From: JAJZGK01 sp035538795
GTDB lineage: Bacteria; Pseudomonadota; Alphaproteobacteria; Rhodospirillales; Magnetospirillaceae
Assembly (NCBI GenBank): GCA_035538795.1
Contig: DATLJS010000060.1
Location: 62,001 to 126,000, forward strand
DNA length: 64,000 nucleotides
Reading direction: 5' to 3'
The notes beneath the pieces were generated by a model, which was not told the origin of the DNA, searched no databases, and was given only the letters and a program-made list of their open reading frames with translations. Below are positions 18,246-29,600 of this stretch, piece by piece. Made by a program: the position numbers and the translations under genes. Each line of letters starts with the position of its first letter. The first letter of the stretch is position 1.

Positions 18246-19513
18246 CCCAGGAAAACGCCGACCTGCAATCGCTGATGACCGCACTGGGCCGATCCGCCCG
18301 CGCCGCCGCCCGCCTGCTGGCTCAAGCCTCACCGGAAACCAAGAACAAAGCGCTGCTGGCCGCCGCCGCCGCCTTGCGTGCCCAGGCTCCGGCCATCAAG
18401 GCCGCCAACGCCGCCGACATGGAGGCCGGCCGCGCCAAGGGACTAACGCCCGCCCTGCTGGATCGCCTGCTGCTGGACGACAAACGCATCGAAGGTATGG
18501 CCAAGGGGCTTGAGGACATCGCCGCCCTGACCGATCCGGTGGGTGACGAGATCGCTCGCTGGCAACGTCCCAACGGCCTGGACATCGCCCGGATCCGCGT
18601 TCCCTTGGGCGTCATCGGCATCATCTATGAAAGCCGCCCCAACGTCACCGCCGACGCCGGCGGGCTGTGCCTGAAATCAGGCAACGCCGCCATCCTGCGC
18701 GGCGGCTCGGAAAGCATCAACAGCTCGCGAGCCATTCTCGCCTGCCTCCAGGCCGGGCTGGCCCAGGCCGGATTGCCCGAAACCTGCATTCAGATGCTGC
18801 CCACCACCGACCGCGCCGCCGTCGGCATCATGCTGCGCATGAGCGATTATATCGACGTCATTGTTCCCCGCGGCGGGCGTTCCCTGATCGAGCGCGTCAT
18901 CGCCGAAAGCCGCATCCCCCTGTTCCAGCACCTGGACGGCATCTGCCACACCTATGTGGACGCCGCCGCAGATCTGGACATGGCCCGTAAGATCGTTCTG
19001 AACGCCAAGATGCGCCGCACCGGCATCTGCGGCGCCACCGAAACCCTGCTGGTGGACCGTAAAGCGGCAGGCCGCCATCTGGCCCCGCTGGTCAAAGACC
19101 TGCTGGATGCCGGCTGCGAAGTGCGCGGCGACGAAGCCGCCCGCGCCGTCGACGCCCGCGTGGTTCCCGCCAGCGACGAGGATTGGCGCACCGAATATCT
19201 GGACGCCATCATCTCGGTCAAGCTGGTGGACGGCGTCGAAGGCGCCATCGACCATATCGAGACGTACGGGTCGCATCACACCGAGAGCATCATCACCGAC
19301 GACGTTTCGGCGGCGGCGGCATTTTTCGCCGGGGTGGACAGCGCCATCCTTCTGCACAACGCCTCGACCCAATTCGCCGACGGCGGCGAATTCGGCATGG
19401 GCGCGGAAATCGGCATCTCCACCGGCAAGATGCACGCCCGCGGCCCCGTCGGCGTCGAGCAGTTGACCACGTTCAAATACGTGGTGCGCGGCACCGGCCA
19501 GACCCGCGTCTAA
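18242..19513 (+). CDS. proA: gamma-glutamyl phosphate reductase
   Basis: Second step of proline biosynthesis: NADPH-dependent reduction of glutamyl phosphate to the semialdehyde. It has 423 residues with the aldehyde-dehydrogenase-like fold. Motifs include GVIGIIYESRPNVT, the DGICHTYVD segment and the catalytic Cys in MRRTGICGATE. It starts within the proB stop codon and is followed 5 bases later by nadD. Full length. Confidence 0.97.
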   Translation: MTQENADLQSLMTALGRSARAAARLLAQASPETKNKALLAAAAALRAQAPAIKAANAADMEAGRAKGLTPALLDRLLLDDKRIEGMAKGLEDIAALTDPVGDEIARWQRPNGLDIARIRVPLGVIGIIYESRPNVTADAGGLCLKSGNAAILRGGSESINSSRAILACLQAGLAQAGLPETCIQMLPTTDRAAVGIMLRMSDYIDVIVPRGGRSLIERVIAESRIPLFQHLDGICHTYVDAAADLDMARKIVLNAKMRRTGICGATETLLVDRKAAGRHLAPLVKDLLDAGCEVRGDEAARAVDARVVPASDEDWRTEYLDAIISVKLVDGVEGAIDHIETYGSHHTESIITDDVSAAAAFFAGVDSAILLHNASTQFADGGEFGMGAEIGISTGKMHARGPVGVEQLTTFKYVVRGTGQTRV

Positions 19514-19518
19514 AGACC

Positions 19519-20145
19519 ATGCGCAGCCTGCCGCCCAATCCCAGAGGAGATCGCCTGCGCCTGCGGGTCGGCCTGCTGGGCGGCTCGTTCAACCCCGCCC
19601 ATGCCGGGCATCGGCACATCAGCCTGTGCGCCTTGCGCGCCCTGAAGCTGGACGAGATTTGGTGGCTGGTCAGCCCACAGAATCCGCTGAAGCCGGTCCA
19701 CGGCATGGCGCCGCAGGATCTGCGGCTGGAAGCCGCGGCCAAGGTTGCCGCCCATCCGTCCATCCGCGTCACCGGCATCGAGAGCGTGCTGGGAACCCGG
19801 TTCACTGCCGACACTCTGACCGCCCTGCGCCAGCATTTCCCTTTTCGCCGCTTCGTCTGGCTGATGGGCGCCGACAACCTGAGCCAGATGCCCCGCTGGA
19901 ATCACTGGCAGCGCATCTTTGAAAGCGTGCCGGTTGCGGTTTTCGACCGCAGCCCATATTCTCATTCTGTCTTGGCCGGCTTGGCGGCAAGGCGCTTCGA
20001 ACAGGCGCGGCGGCCCGCAAGACGGGCCGGACAGGTGGTGGAGGCGACGCCTCCCGCCTGGGTGTTCCTGCATCAGCAGCGCCATCCCGCCTCGGCCACC
20101 GCGATCCGTCGGCAAGGGCTTTCGCCTTTTGCCGAACTACATTGA
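19519..20145 (+). CDS. nadD: nicotinate-nucleotide adenylyltransferase
   Basis: Transfers AMP from ATP to nicotinate mononucleotide in NAD synthesis. It has 208 residues. The nucleotidyltransferase motif is GLLGGSFNPAHAGHRHIS, with the GxFxPxHxGH pattern; WLMGADNL is the second landmark and SATAIRRQG near the C-terminus corresponds to the ISSTxIR motif. The ATG at 19519 is 5 bases after proA, giving a short charged leader before the core. Confidence 0.95.
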   Translation: MRSLPPNPRGDRLRLRVGLLGGSFNPAHAGHRHISLCALRALKLDEIWWLVSPQNPLKPVHGMAPQDLRLEAAAKVAAHPSIRVTGIESVLGTRFTADTLTALRQHFPFRRFVWLMGADNLSQMPRWNHWQRIFESVPVAVFDRSPYSHSVLAGLAARRFEQARRPARRAGQVVEATPPAWVFLHQQRHPASATAIRRQGLSPFAELH

Positions 20146-20152
20146 CCACCTC

Positions 20153-20551
20153 ATGGAGCCCACAGCCATTTCTGCCCAGCATCCCCAGCCGCTCGACCCG
20201 GAAAAGGTCGTTTCCACCGTCTCCACCTCGCTCGAGGACGACAAGGCCGATGACGTGATGATCGTTGATCTGCGCGGCCGTTCCTCCATCGCCGACCATC
20301 TGGTGATCGCCTCGGGCCGATCCCAGCGTCAGGTGGTGGCTATGGCCGAGCATCTGCACGAAAAGCTGAAGCATCTGGGCCTGCCCGTTTCGGTGGAAGG
20401 CGTTCCTCAAGGCGACTGGGTGCTGATCGACGCCGGCGACATCGTCGTGCATCTGTTCCGCCCGGAAGTCCGCAGCTTCTACGCCTTGGAAAAGATGTGG
20501 GGCCTGAAGACTCCGGAACGCGCCGAACCGATGATCGGCCTTGAGGCGTAA
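20153..20551 (+). CDS. rsfS: ribosome silencing factor RsfS
   Basis: A 132-residue RsfS/YbeB protein that binds L14 and blocks subunit joining in starvation. Family landmarks are DLRGRSSIADHLVIASGRSQRQV and GDWVLIDAGDIVVHLFRPEVRSFYALE, given here as approximate segments. It has an extra 20 or so residues at the N-terminus. It stands in the conserved order nadD-rsfS-rlmH. Confidence 0.95.
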   Translation: MEPTAISAQHPQPLDPEKVVSTVSTSLEDDKADDVMIVDLRGRSSIADHLVIASGRSQRQVVAMAEHLHEKLKHLGLPVSVEGVPQGDWVLIDAGDIVVHLFRPEVRSFYALEKMWGLKTPERAEPMIGLEA

Positions 20552-20557
20552 AGCGTC

Positions 20558-21028
20558 TTGAAACTGATCCTGGCTGCCGTCGGCCGGGCCAAGCCCGGCC
20601 CCGAGCGCAGCCTGTTCGAACATTACGCCAGCCGCCTGAACTGGCCCCTGACCTTGAAAGAGGTCGAGGAAAAGCGCCCCCTGCCCGTGCAGGAGCGCAT
20701 GGCCCGCGAGAGCGAACTGCTGCTGGCGCAAGTTCCACCCGGAGCCGCCGTCGTCGTGCTGGACGAACGGGGAAAACCCATCGACAGCCCGGCTTTCGCC
20801 GCCAAGATGGGTGGTTGGCGCGATGAAGGCCGTGGAGCCGTGGCCTTCCTGATCGGCGGTGCCGACGGTCATTCGGAAAGCGTGCGCGCCCGCGCCGATC
20901 TGATGCTGTCTTTCGGTCTGATGACTTGGCCGCATATGCTGGTGCGCGGCATGCTGGCCGAGCAGATTTACCGGGCCGAATGCATCTTGGCCAACCACCC
21001 CTATCACCGGGGACGGGAACAAGGCTGA
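20558..21028 (+). CDS. rlmH: 23S rRNA (pseudouridine1915-N3)-methyltransferase RlmH
   Basis: SPOUT methyltransferase of 156 residues that modifies helix 69 of 23S rRNA. The knot region shows FLIGGADGHS and the C-terminus carries the conserved HPYHRG tail. The start is TTG at 20558, 6 bases after rsfS; no better ATG fits the family N-terminus LILAAVGRAKPGPE. It is probably the last gene of the obg operon. Confidence 0.95.
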   Translation: MKLILAAVGRAKPGPERSLFEHYASRLNWPLTLKEVEEKRPLPVQERMARESELLLAQVPPGAAVVVLDERGKPIDSPAFAAKMGGWRDEGRGAVAFLIGGADGHSESVRARADLMLSFGLMTWPHMLVRGMLAEQIYRAECILANHPYHRGREQG

Positions 21029-21078
21029 ATGACTTTCCATCGGCCCGGCGGAAAGCGACAGATGCAACATTCCAAACA

Positions 21079-21107
21079 TTGAAGCCTTATCCCTGAATGT
21101 CTATGTT
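21079..21107 (+). promoter_or_regulatory. promoter upstream of 21147 gene
   Basis: TTGAAG (21079-21084) and TATGTT (21102-21107) with exactly 17 bases between, ending 39 bases before the gene of unknown function at 21147. Confidence 0.55.
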
Positions 21108-21146
21108 ACCATTCGGAGTGGGGGAAATGGCCGGTGGACAAAAGGC

Positions 21147-21665
21147 ATGATGGAAGGCCTGGATTTAGACGGCATCCAGCCGGAAGAGCGAGAAGCCTTT
21201 CTGGCCTATAGCGACAAGGCGGTGGGGACGAACATCAATCCCCAGACTCTGCTGGCGACCGACTATCTGAATCATTTCAACGAGATCATCATGATGCTCG
21301 AAATGATTCCCGACGTCCCGGAATGCCTGGAGGAAGCCCGCGAGTGGCAGCCCAAGTCCTATCAGGACCATTTCCGCGACAGCCAGTTCCGCGACAAAGA
21401 ACTGGCCATAGAAGCCTATGATCACGTCCCGTCGAAATTCCGCGCCGCGTTCGAAAACGTCATCAGCCAAATGAACGCTCTTGTCGCCGCCTCGATCGAC
21501 CATATCGCCGAAGTGATCGAGGGCGGCAATCCCGAGGAGTTGCGCTTCGTCTGCAGCGAAGCCTCCCGCGGCGTCCAAAAACTGATGGACCTGGCCAGCG
21601 CCGTCATTCACGGCAGTTCCAAGATTCTCGACCAGTCGGAAATCGACGGTTTTCTGGCACACTAA
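21147..21665 (+). CDS. protein of unknown function, helical
   Basis: A 172-residue acidic, largely helical protein that I do not recognise. It has no signal peptide or membrane segment. The C-terminus reads ILDQSEIDGFLAH, which resembles the short LSQDEIDALL peptide found at the N-terminus of FliM and in some chemotaxis proteins, where it binds CheY or related partners; this is only a short-motif resemblance. It has its own likely promoter and stands alone between rlmH and a PhzF gene. Two adjacent ATG codons are possible starts. Confidence 0.75.
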   Translation: MMEGLDLDGIQPEEREAFLAYSDKAVGTNINPQTLLATDYLNHFNEIIMMLEMIPDVPECLEEAREWQPKSYQDHFRDSQFRDKELAIEAYDHVPSKFRAAFENVISQMNALVAASIDHIAEVIEGGNPEELRFVCSEASRGVQKLMDLASAVIHGSSKILDQSEIDGFLAH

Positions 21666-21716
21666 TCGGCCCCGGTGATAGCATCGCCGCCTCTGTCAAA
21701 ACCAGAAGGAGGCCGC

Positions 21717-22511
21717 ATGCCCCGTCTTCCCCTCTATCAGGTGGACGCTTTCGCCAATCGGCTCTTTGCCGGCAATCCGGCCGCCGTCGTTCCCTTGCAG
21801 GAATGGCTGCCCGATGCCTTGCTGCTGTCCATTGCCGCCGAAAACAATCTGGCGGAAACCGCCTTTTTCGTGAAAGAGGGCGACGTTCGCCGGTTGCGCT
21901 GGTTCACCCCGGAATACGAGATGGACCTTTGCGGCCACGCCACGCTGGCCAGCGCCTGGGTGATCTTCCAGACATTGGAGCCGAAGGCCCGGCATCTTGA
22001 TTTCATCACCCTGTCCGGTCCTTTGCGGGTCAGCCGACAGGACGACGAAAGCTTGTCTCTGGATTTTCCTTCGCGGCCGCCCGAGCCTTGCGCCATTCCG
22101 GCCACTTTGGCGGCGGCGCTGAAAAACACGCCTCTCGCCTGCCTGCGGTCCCGTGATCTGGTGGCGGTGTTCCCCGACGCCCGCATCGTCCGCGACATGA
22201 AGCCCGATTTTTCCCAATTGGAAAGCTTGGACGTCCATGCCGTCATCGTCACCGCTTCGGGCGAAAGCGGCAGCGGCGTCGATTTCGTGTCCCGCTTCTT
22301 CACCCTCGGCGAAATCGCACAAGAAGATCCCGTGACGGGATCGGCCCATTGCACGCTGGTCCCTTATTGGGCCGAACGTCTGGGCAAGACCGCCATGAAC
22401 GCCCGCCAATTATCCGCTCGCGGCGGAGAGCTGCAGGTCGCCTTGGCCGGCCAGCGCGTCCATATCGCCGGCCGGGTCGTTCCCTATCTGGAAGGCTTCA
22501 TCACCGTTTAG
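21717..22511 (+). CDS. PhzF family isomerase/epimerase-like protein
   Basis: A 264-residue protein of the PhzF/diaminopimelate-epimerase-like fold, two similar halves. The family active-site glutamate is Glu47 in NNLAETAFF; the DLCGHATLA and DPVTGSAHC signatures are intact. Most members outside phenazine clusters have no known substrate, and no phenazine genes are nearby. The ATG at 21717 has a strong AGAAGGAGG site; an earlier in-frame start lacks one. Confidence 0.93.
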   Translation: MPRLPLYQVDAFANRLFAGNPAAVVPLQEWLPDALLLSIAAENNLAETAFFVKEGDVRRLRWFTPEYEMDLCGHATLASAWVIFQTLEPKARHLDFITLSGPLRVSRQDDESLSLDFPSRPPEPCAIPATLAAALKNTPLACLRSRDLVAVFPDARIVRDMKPDFSQLESLDVHAVIVTASGESGSGVDFVSRFFTLGEIAQEDPVTGSAHCTLVPYWAERLGKTAMNARQLSARGGELQVALAGQRVHIAGRVVPYLEGFITV

Positions 22512-22531
22512 CGCGGAAAACGGAAAAGGCC

Positions 22532-22813
22532 TTAATGCACCACCAGCGAATAGCCGACATAGTGCCCCATGGCCGAGCCCAGTTCCTCGGGTTCGGTCAT
22601 GTGCACGGAATGCACGGTCACGTCGAAGCGTTGCGCCCAGAAATGCAAGAAGCGGGTCAAGTGCGGATATTCGGGGGCGATGTCGTAGTCCTGCCACAGA
22701 AAACTCTGAATCAGATGCGGCCGCCCCGGCGTCTGATACAGGATTTCGACGGTGGTCAATTGCAGCCCGTCGGTCGGCATGTACCGTAGGGGCAAAGCGC
22801 TGGTATGGGGCAT
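22532..22813 (-). CDS. usg: Usg family protein
   Basis: A 93-residue protein matching the Usg family of alphaproteobacteria, first named for a gene near tryptophan biosynthesis genes; its function is unknown. The family core LTTVEILYQTPGRPHLIQSF and the WQDYDIAPEYPHLTRFLHFW region are evident, followed by a more divergent tail. GAGGAGGAA stands 5 bases before the ATG at 22813. A longer frame upstream has no support. Convergent with the PhzF gene. Similarity is from memory of the family. Confidence 0.8.
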   Translation of the reverse strand: MPHTSALPLRYMPTDGLQLTTVEILYQTPGRPHLIQSFLWQDYDIAPEYPHLTRFLHFWAQRFDVTVHSVHMTEPEELGSAMGHYVGYSLVVH

Positions 22814-22956
22814 GGCGACTTCCTCCTCGCAAAGGGATTTAGAAGTCCCGTAGCAAGCCCCGTGCCGACAATGACCCATTGATTTACAACGATTTTTCAA
22901 GGAATTGGGGCGGCAAATTCCGCCGCCCCGGCAGAGTTGTCCCGGCAAGGGCGGGA

Positions 22957-23874
22957 TTATCTGCCCGGCTGGGCCTTGAAGAAGCTCCAGATGACGGCGG
23001 TGGCATCCAAATCTCTGTCCACCGCGCCCAGCAGGGCGTCGCCGCCCGGTCCCTGGCGCGCTCCCGGCCAGACATGGCCGCCGCCGTCGGTGACATAATG
23101 CTCCACCGACGCGCCTTGGCAGCGGGCCGACGTGATCCTGCGGCTGACCAGAGACCCGCTTTTACTCACCACATCGCGGGAAATCTCGCCCGAGCAGCCG
23201 TCGATCTTTCGCCACAAAGCCAGCGTGTCGGCCACCGATTCGACCTTTCCGCGATCGATATTGGCCCATTGCAGGACATAGCCGCCGTCCCAGGGAATGA
23301 AGCGGTCCTGGGTGCCATGGAAGAACACGGCCGGGACCGGACGGGACGGCGCGCAATCGATTCCCACCGGCATGTTGGCCGCCACCACGGCGATGCCCGA
23401 TATCCGTTCCGACAGTTCGCAGGCCAACCGCAAAGCCATCATACCGCCATTGGCGATCCCCGCCACATAGACCCGGTGCGGATCGGCCAGACCCGTTCCA
23501 GCCAAGCTGTCCACCAGCGCCATCAGAAAGGCGACGTCGTCGGTTTCCACCGCGTGCGGCAAGATCCCGGGCACCAGCCGCCCGTCATTCCAGTGCCGCC
23601 CCACCGCCTGGGGATAAACCACCAAAGCGCCCTGGCTTTGCGCCACATCGTCGAAATGGCTGTAGGCCCTGATCTGGCTGGATGTGCCGCCGCCGCCATG
23701 CAGAACCAGAATCACCGGCAATGGGCGAGGGGCCGTAGGCGGCACCGCCATCTCGAAGCTTCGTTGCAGGCCGTCGAATTCCATGGTGCTGGCCAAGGCG
23801 CCGGGGCAGCCATACAGGAGCCCCGCCGCGACCACCGCCAGAATAGAGAAAATACGCAACATCATGTCCGACAT
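22957..23874 (-). CDS. PHB depolymerase/feruloyl-esterase-like secreted protein lacking the catalytic Ser
   Basis: An alpha/beta hydrolase of the LpqC / esterase-PHB type, 305 residues, with an N-terminal signal peptide ending near GALAS (about residue 29). The oxyanion HGGGG, the acid region FHGTQDRFIPW and the histidine in DGGGHVWPG are present. At the nucleophile elbow the usual G-x-S-N-G-G reads GIANGG: codon 141 is GCC (Ala) at 23454-23452. Unless this is a sequencing error, the protein cannot be a standard serine hydrolase. A second start, MMLRIF, nine bases later is equally possible. Confidence 0.82.
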   Translation of the reverse strand: MSDMMLRIFSILAVVAAGLLYGCPGALASTMEFDGLQRSFEMAVPPTAPRPLPVILVLHGGGGTSSQIRAYSHFDDVAQSQGALVVYPQAVGRHWNDGRLVPGILPHAVETDDVAFLMALVDSLAGTGLADPHRVYVAGIANGGMMALRLACELSERISGIAVVAANMPVGIDCAPSRPVPAVFFHGTQDRFIPWDGGYVLQWANIDRGKVESVADTLALWRKIDGCSGEISRDVVSKSGSLVSRRITSARCQGASVEHYVTDGGGHVWPGARQGPGGDALLGAVDRDLDATAVIWSFFKAQPGR

Positions 23875-23952
23875 TGGACGGCCATGCCGCCCTCAGGTCA
23901 AGCCCGCCGAGGGGCATAAGCGCCCATGGCGGCCATCATGACGACGGAACGG

Positions 23953-23991
23953 AAACAAAAACGCGAACCGGCAGTCTTTCCCGGTTCGCGT
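23953..23991 (-). terminator. intrinsic terminator of the small membrane protein gene
   Basis: An 11-base stem (ACGCGAACCGG / CCGGTTCGCGT) with a 9-base loop. On the minus strand it is followed by TTTTTGTTT. It lies 47 bases after the stop of the 38-residue gene at 24038-24154. Confidence 0.85.
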
Positions 23992-24037
23992 CGAGCTTTA
24001 GTCGCCGGCCCGGTCTTGCGCCGGACCGCATCGTCGG

Positions 24038-24154
24038 TCAGCGGCCGCTCTTGCGGGTAAAGACGAAAGAGAAAACGCCAACGGCGATGACGATAATGGC
24101 AGCCAGGAAGCCAAGCGCGATCTGAGCGTCGCCGTCGAGATGAGCGAAGTTCAT
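24038..24154 (-). CDS. 38-residue single-span membrane protein
   Basis: A short reading frame with ATG 7 bases after GGAGGA. The peptide has a polar acidic N-terminus (NFAHLDGDAQ), one hydrophobic helix (about residues 12-33) and a basic end, TRKSGR, so the C-terminus probably faces the cytoplasm. An intrinsic terminator follows. Good ribosome site, membrane topology and terminator together support a real gene. I do not recognise it; small subunits of respiratory or transport complexes look like this. Confidence 0.65.
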   Translation of the reverse strand: MNFAHLDGDAQIALGFLAAIIVIAVGVFSFVFTRKSGR

Positions 24155-24319
24155 GCCAACAATCCTCCGGTTATGACCCGCTCTCGGGCCGGAGCATTGA
24201 CCGGCGTGAAGGCGTCACGCCTTCATCCCCCACCGGTTGCCCCCGCACACGGAACGGAATGACCGGAACTTTATCATGGGTATTAAGGCGATGGCAATCT
24301 TAGGGATAAGACGGAACGG

Positions 24320-24907
24320 TCAGTAGCCATATCCTTGGCGAGGCCGGACCTCGGGCATTTCGTCCATCACCCCCAGGCCGCGCTCGATATCGGCCAGTGT
24401 GCGGATATCCTTTTCCGTCACGGAAATCAGATCGTGCAGCTCATCGCCCAGCCGCTCCTGGGCGTTCAAGGTCTTCAGGTTATCGACGATGCCGGAATAG
24501 GCCAGATCCAATTTAGCCGCCAACCCGATGGGGTAATTGCGCCCCTGCAGCACCGTTTCGGCACGGTCGCGGATCTTTTCCAGCTTTTCCACCATCAGAT
24601 TAGTGCCCATGTCCAGCAGGCGTCCGCGCAAGGCATCCAAAGACGCCTTCATCCGCCCCTGGAATTCGCCGCTGACGCCGTTGGCGATCTGATAGACGGC
24701 AAGGCCCATCAGATTGCACAGACGCTCGGATGCCTCCAGCATGTCGTGCTTGGCGTCCAGGCGCATTTGCTGGGGCCGGGAATCATCGGACAGCACGCCG
24801 CGCAAACCTTCTATTTCGCGCAAGACGCCCTGTGCGGACTGTACCGTAACCGCCACCTGCCGCTCTTCCCGCGACAGAGTTTCCGGCTTTTTGCTCGGGT
24901 TGTTCAT
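24320..24907 (-). CDS. protein of unknown function, helical
   Basis: A 195-residue, mostly helical, charged protein with no signal peptide or membrane segment; I do not recognise a family. Heptad-like runs occur around residues 60-150, so it may be a coiled-coil protein. The ATG at 24907 is chosen because the segment before it in the frame looks non-coding; its ribosome site is weak, so an earlier start is possible. Its upstream region is shared with the divergent ndk gene. Confidence 0.65.
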   Translation of the reverse strand: MNNPSKKPETLSREERQVAVTVQSAQGVLREIEGLRGVLSDDSRPQQMRLDAKHDMLEASERLCNLMGLAVYQIANGVSGEFQGRMKASLDALRGRLLDMGTNLMVEKLEKIRDRAETVLQGRNYPIGLAAKLDLAYSGIVDNLKTLNAQERLGDELHDLISVTEKDIRTLADIERGLGVMDEMPEVRPRQGYGY

Positions 24908-24979
24908 TTTTATGTACCCGGAGTCTATTTCCCTCACTCCGCCATTCCGGCACATAGTCCAGATCATGCGAAGCCACTG

Positions 24980-25004
24980 TGTCATGCCATGAATAGGCAT
25001 GACA
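24980..25004. repeat. inverted repeat in the 310-bp gap between 24907 and ndk
   Basis: TGTCATGCC and GGCATGACA, 9-base arms around a 7-base loop. It stands between the divergent gene at 24907 and the ndk promoter. No U tract follows, so an operator is as likely as a hairpin. Apart from this and the ndk promoter I see nothing in this gap. Confidence 0.45.
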
Positions 25005-25047
25005 CTTCAAGCTATCCTGCGGACTAAAAGCGTCATCAATTGGCGCG

Positions 25048-25076
25048 TTGCAAGTCCCACGGCAACAGAGTATAAC
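25048..25076 (+). promoter_or_regulatory. promoter of ndk
   Basis: TTGCAA (25048-25053) and TATAAC (25071-25076) separated by 17 bases, about 140 bases before ndk. Confidence 0.65.
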
Positions 25077-25217
25077 GCGCCGACTTCCGCCAAGTGTGGA
25101 AAGAGGGAAATGACGGGCAGCAGGGCGGCCATTGGCTTGAACCGCGCCCCCCAATGGATCGCCGCCGGCAACGAATCCCGGCGGCCCCGCAACAATCTTA
25201 AGTAGGACGAGAAATAC

Positions 25218-25640
25218 ATGGCCACCGAGCGTACCCTGTCGATCATCAAGCCCGACGCTACCCGCCGCAACCTGACCGGCAAGATCAATGCCCGCTTCGA
25301 AGATGCCGGCCTGCGCATCGTCGGCCAGAAGCGCCTGCGCCTGACCAAGGAACAGGCCGCCCAGTTCTACTCCGTTCATTCCGAGCGTTCGTTCTTCGGC
25401 GAACTGTGCGACTTCATGACCTCCGGCCCGGTCGTCGTCCAGGTTCTGGAAGGCGAGAACGCCGTTCTGCGCAACCGCGAGATCATGGGCGCCACCAACC
25501 CGGCCAACGCCGCTCCCGGCACCATCCGCGCCGACTTCGCCGAATCGGTGGAAGCCAACTCGGTGCACGGCTCTGACTCGCTCGAGAACGCCAACATCGA
25601 GATCGCTTTCTTCTTCGCCCAGACCGAGATCGTCGGCTAA
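25218..25640 (+). CDS. ndk: nucleoside diphosphate kinase
   Basis: A 140-residue enzyme that moves the gamma phosphate between nucleoside triphosphates and diphosphates through a phosphohistidine, here His117 in the signature NSVHGSDS. The start MATERTLSIIKPDA is canonical and the length is normal. It has its own promoter and a strong terminator 66 bases after the stop that it shares with convergent greA. Confidence 0.98.
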   Translation: MATERTLSIIKPDATRRNLTGKINARFEDAGLRIVGQKRLRLTKEQAAQFYSVHSERSFFGELCDFMTSGPVVVQVLEGENAVLRNREIMGATNPANAAPGTIRADFAESVEANSVHGSDSLENANIEIAFFFAQTEIVG

Positions 25641-25705
25641 GAAGAAGCAGAGGATTCCGGCAGGCCTCACGGCCTGCCGACGGTCCTTTCCCGGACCCAG
25701 GAATC

Positions 25706-25742
25706 AAAAAAGCCCCCAGGCTCATCACCTGGGGGCTTTTTC
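25706..25742. terminator. bidirectional terminator between ndk and greA
   Basis: A 10-base stem (AGCCCCCAGG / CCTGGGGGCT) with a 7-base loop, flanked by five A on the left and five T on the right, so it has a U tract in both directions. A second hairpin without a U tract (25658-25679) precedes it. Confidence 0.92.
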
Positions 25743-25758
25743 TTGGAATGCCGGAAGA

Positions 25759-26232
25759 TCAGACGAAGCGAACGTCGACGATCTCGTAGCTTTTGGAACC
25801 GCCGGGGGTGCTGACCTCGACGGAATCACCGATATGCTTGCCGATCAGCGCACGAGCCAGGGGCGCATGCACCGAAAGACGGCCAGAGCGGATGTCGGCC
25901 TCATGAACGCCAACGATCTGATAGATCGACTCGTCGTCGCTATCCTCGTCGGCCAAGGTTACGGTGGCACCGAAGCGGACCATGTCGCCCGACAGGCTGG
26001 TGGCGTCGATCACCTGGGCTCGGCTGATAACGTCCTCAAGCTCTGTAATACGGCCTTCGATGAAACTCTGACGCTCGCGGGCGGCATGGTATTCTGCGTT
26101 TTCCGAAAGGTCGCCATGCTCTCGCGCCTCGGCGATAGCACGGATAACGGCCGACCGCTCCACGCTTTTCAACTGCCTCAGCTCATCCTCCAGCGTCACA
26201 AGGCCGCCTGGAGTCATCGGGATTTTTTCCAT
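25759..26232 (-). CDS. greA: transcription elongation factor GreA
   Basis: A 157-residue factor that restarts backtracked RNA polymerase by stimulating transcript cleavage. The N-terminal coiled coil (about 8-75) carries the acidic tip HGDLSENAEYHAARE; the C-terminal FKBP-like domain ends in VSTPGGSKSYEIVDV. The ATG at 26232 gives the standard MEKIPMTPGG start with AGGAAG upstream. It ends at the terminator shared with ndk; carB lies 62 bases upstream on the same strand, so it may be partly cotranscribed with carAB. Confidence 0.97.
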   Translation of the reverse strand: MEKIPMTPGGLVTLEDELRQLKSVERSAVIRAIAEAREHGDLSENAEYHAARERQSFIEGRITELEDVISRAQVIDATSLSGDMVRFGATVTLADEDSDDESIYQIVGVHEADIRSGRLSVHAPLARALIGKHIGDSVEVSTPGGSKSYEIVDVRFV

Positions 26233-26294
26233 CCGATCTTCCTGAAAAGACAAAGAATTCCTGGCGGCAGTGCCATCACCGCCGCCAGTAGCCC

Positions 26295-29546
<3,252 letters not shown>

Positions 29547-29600
29547 AGGACCGTCCGGTCTGAGAAGTCTTGAGGGCGAGATGAGGGCGCGAGGCTGAGA

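Noticed and set aside
22907..22929. Hairpin GGGGCGGC/GCCGCCCC between the Usg and esterase genes as a terminator
   Set aside because: The stem is perfect but no U tract follows in either direction, so it was not listed as a terminator.
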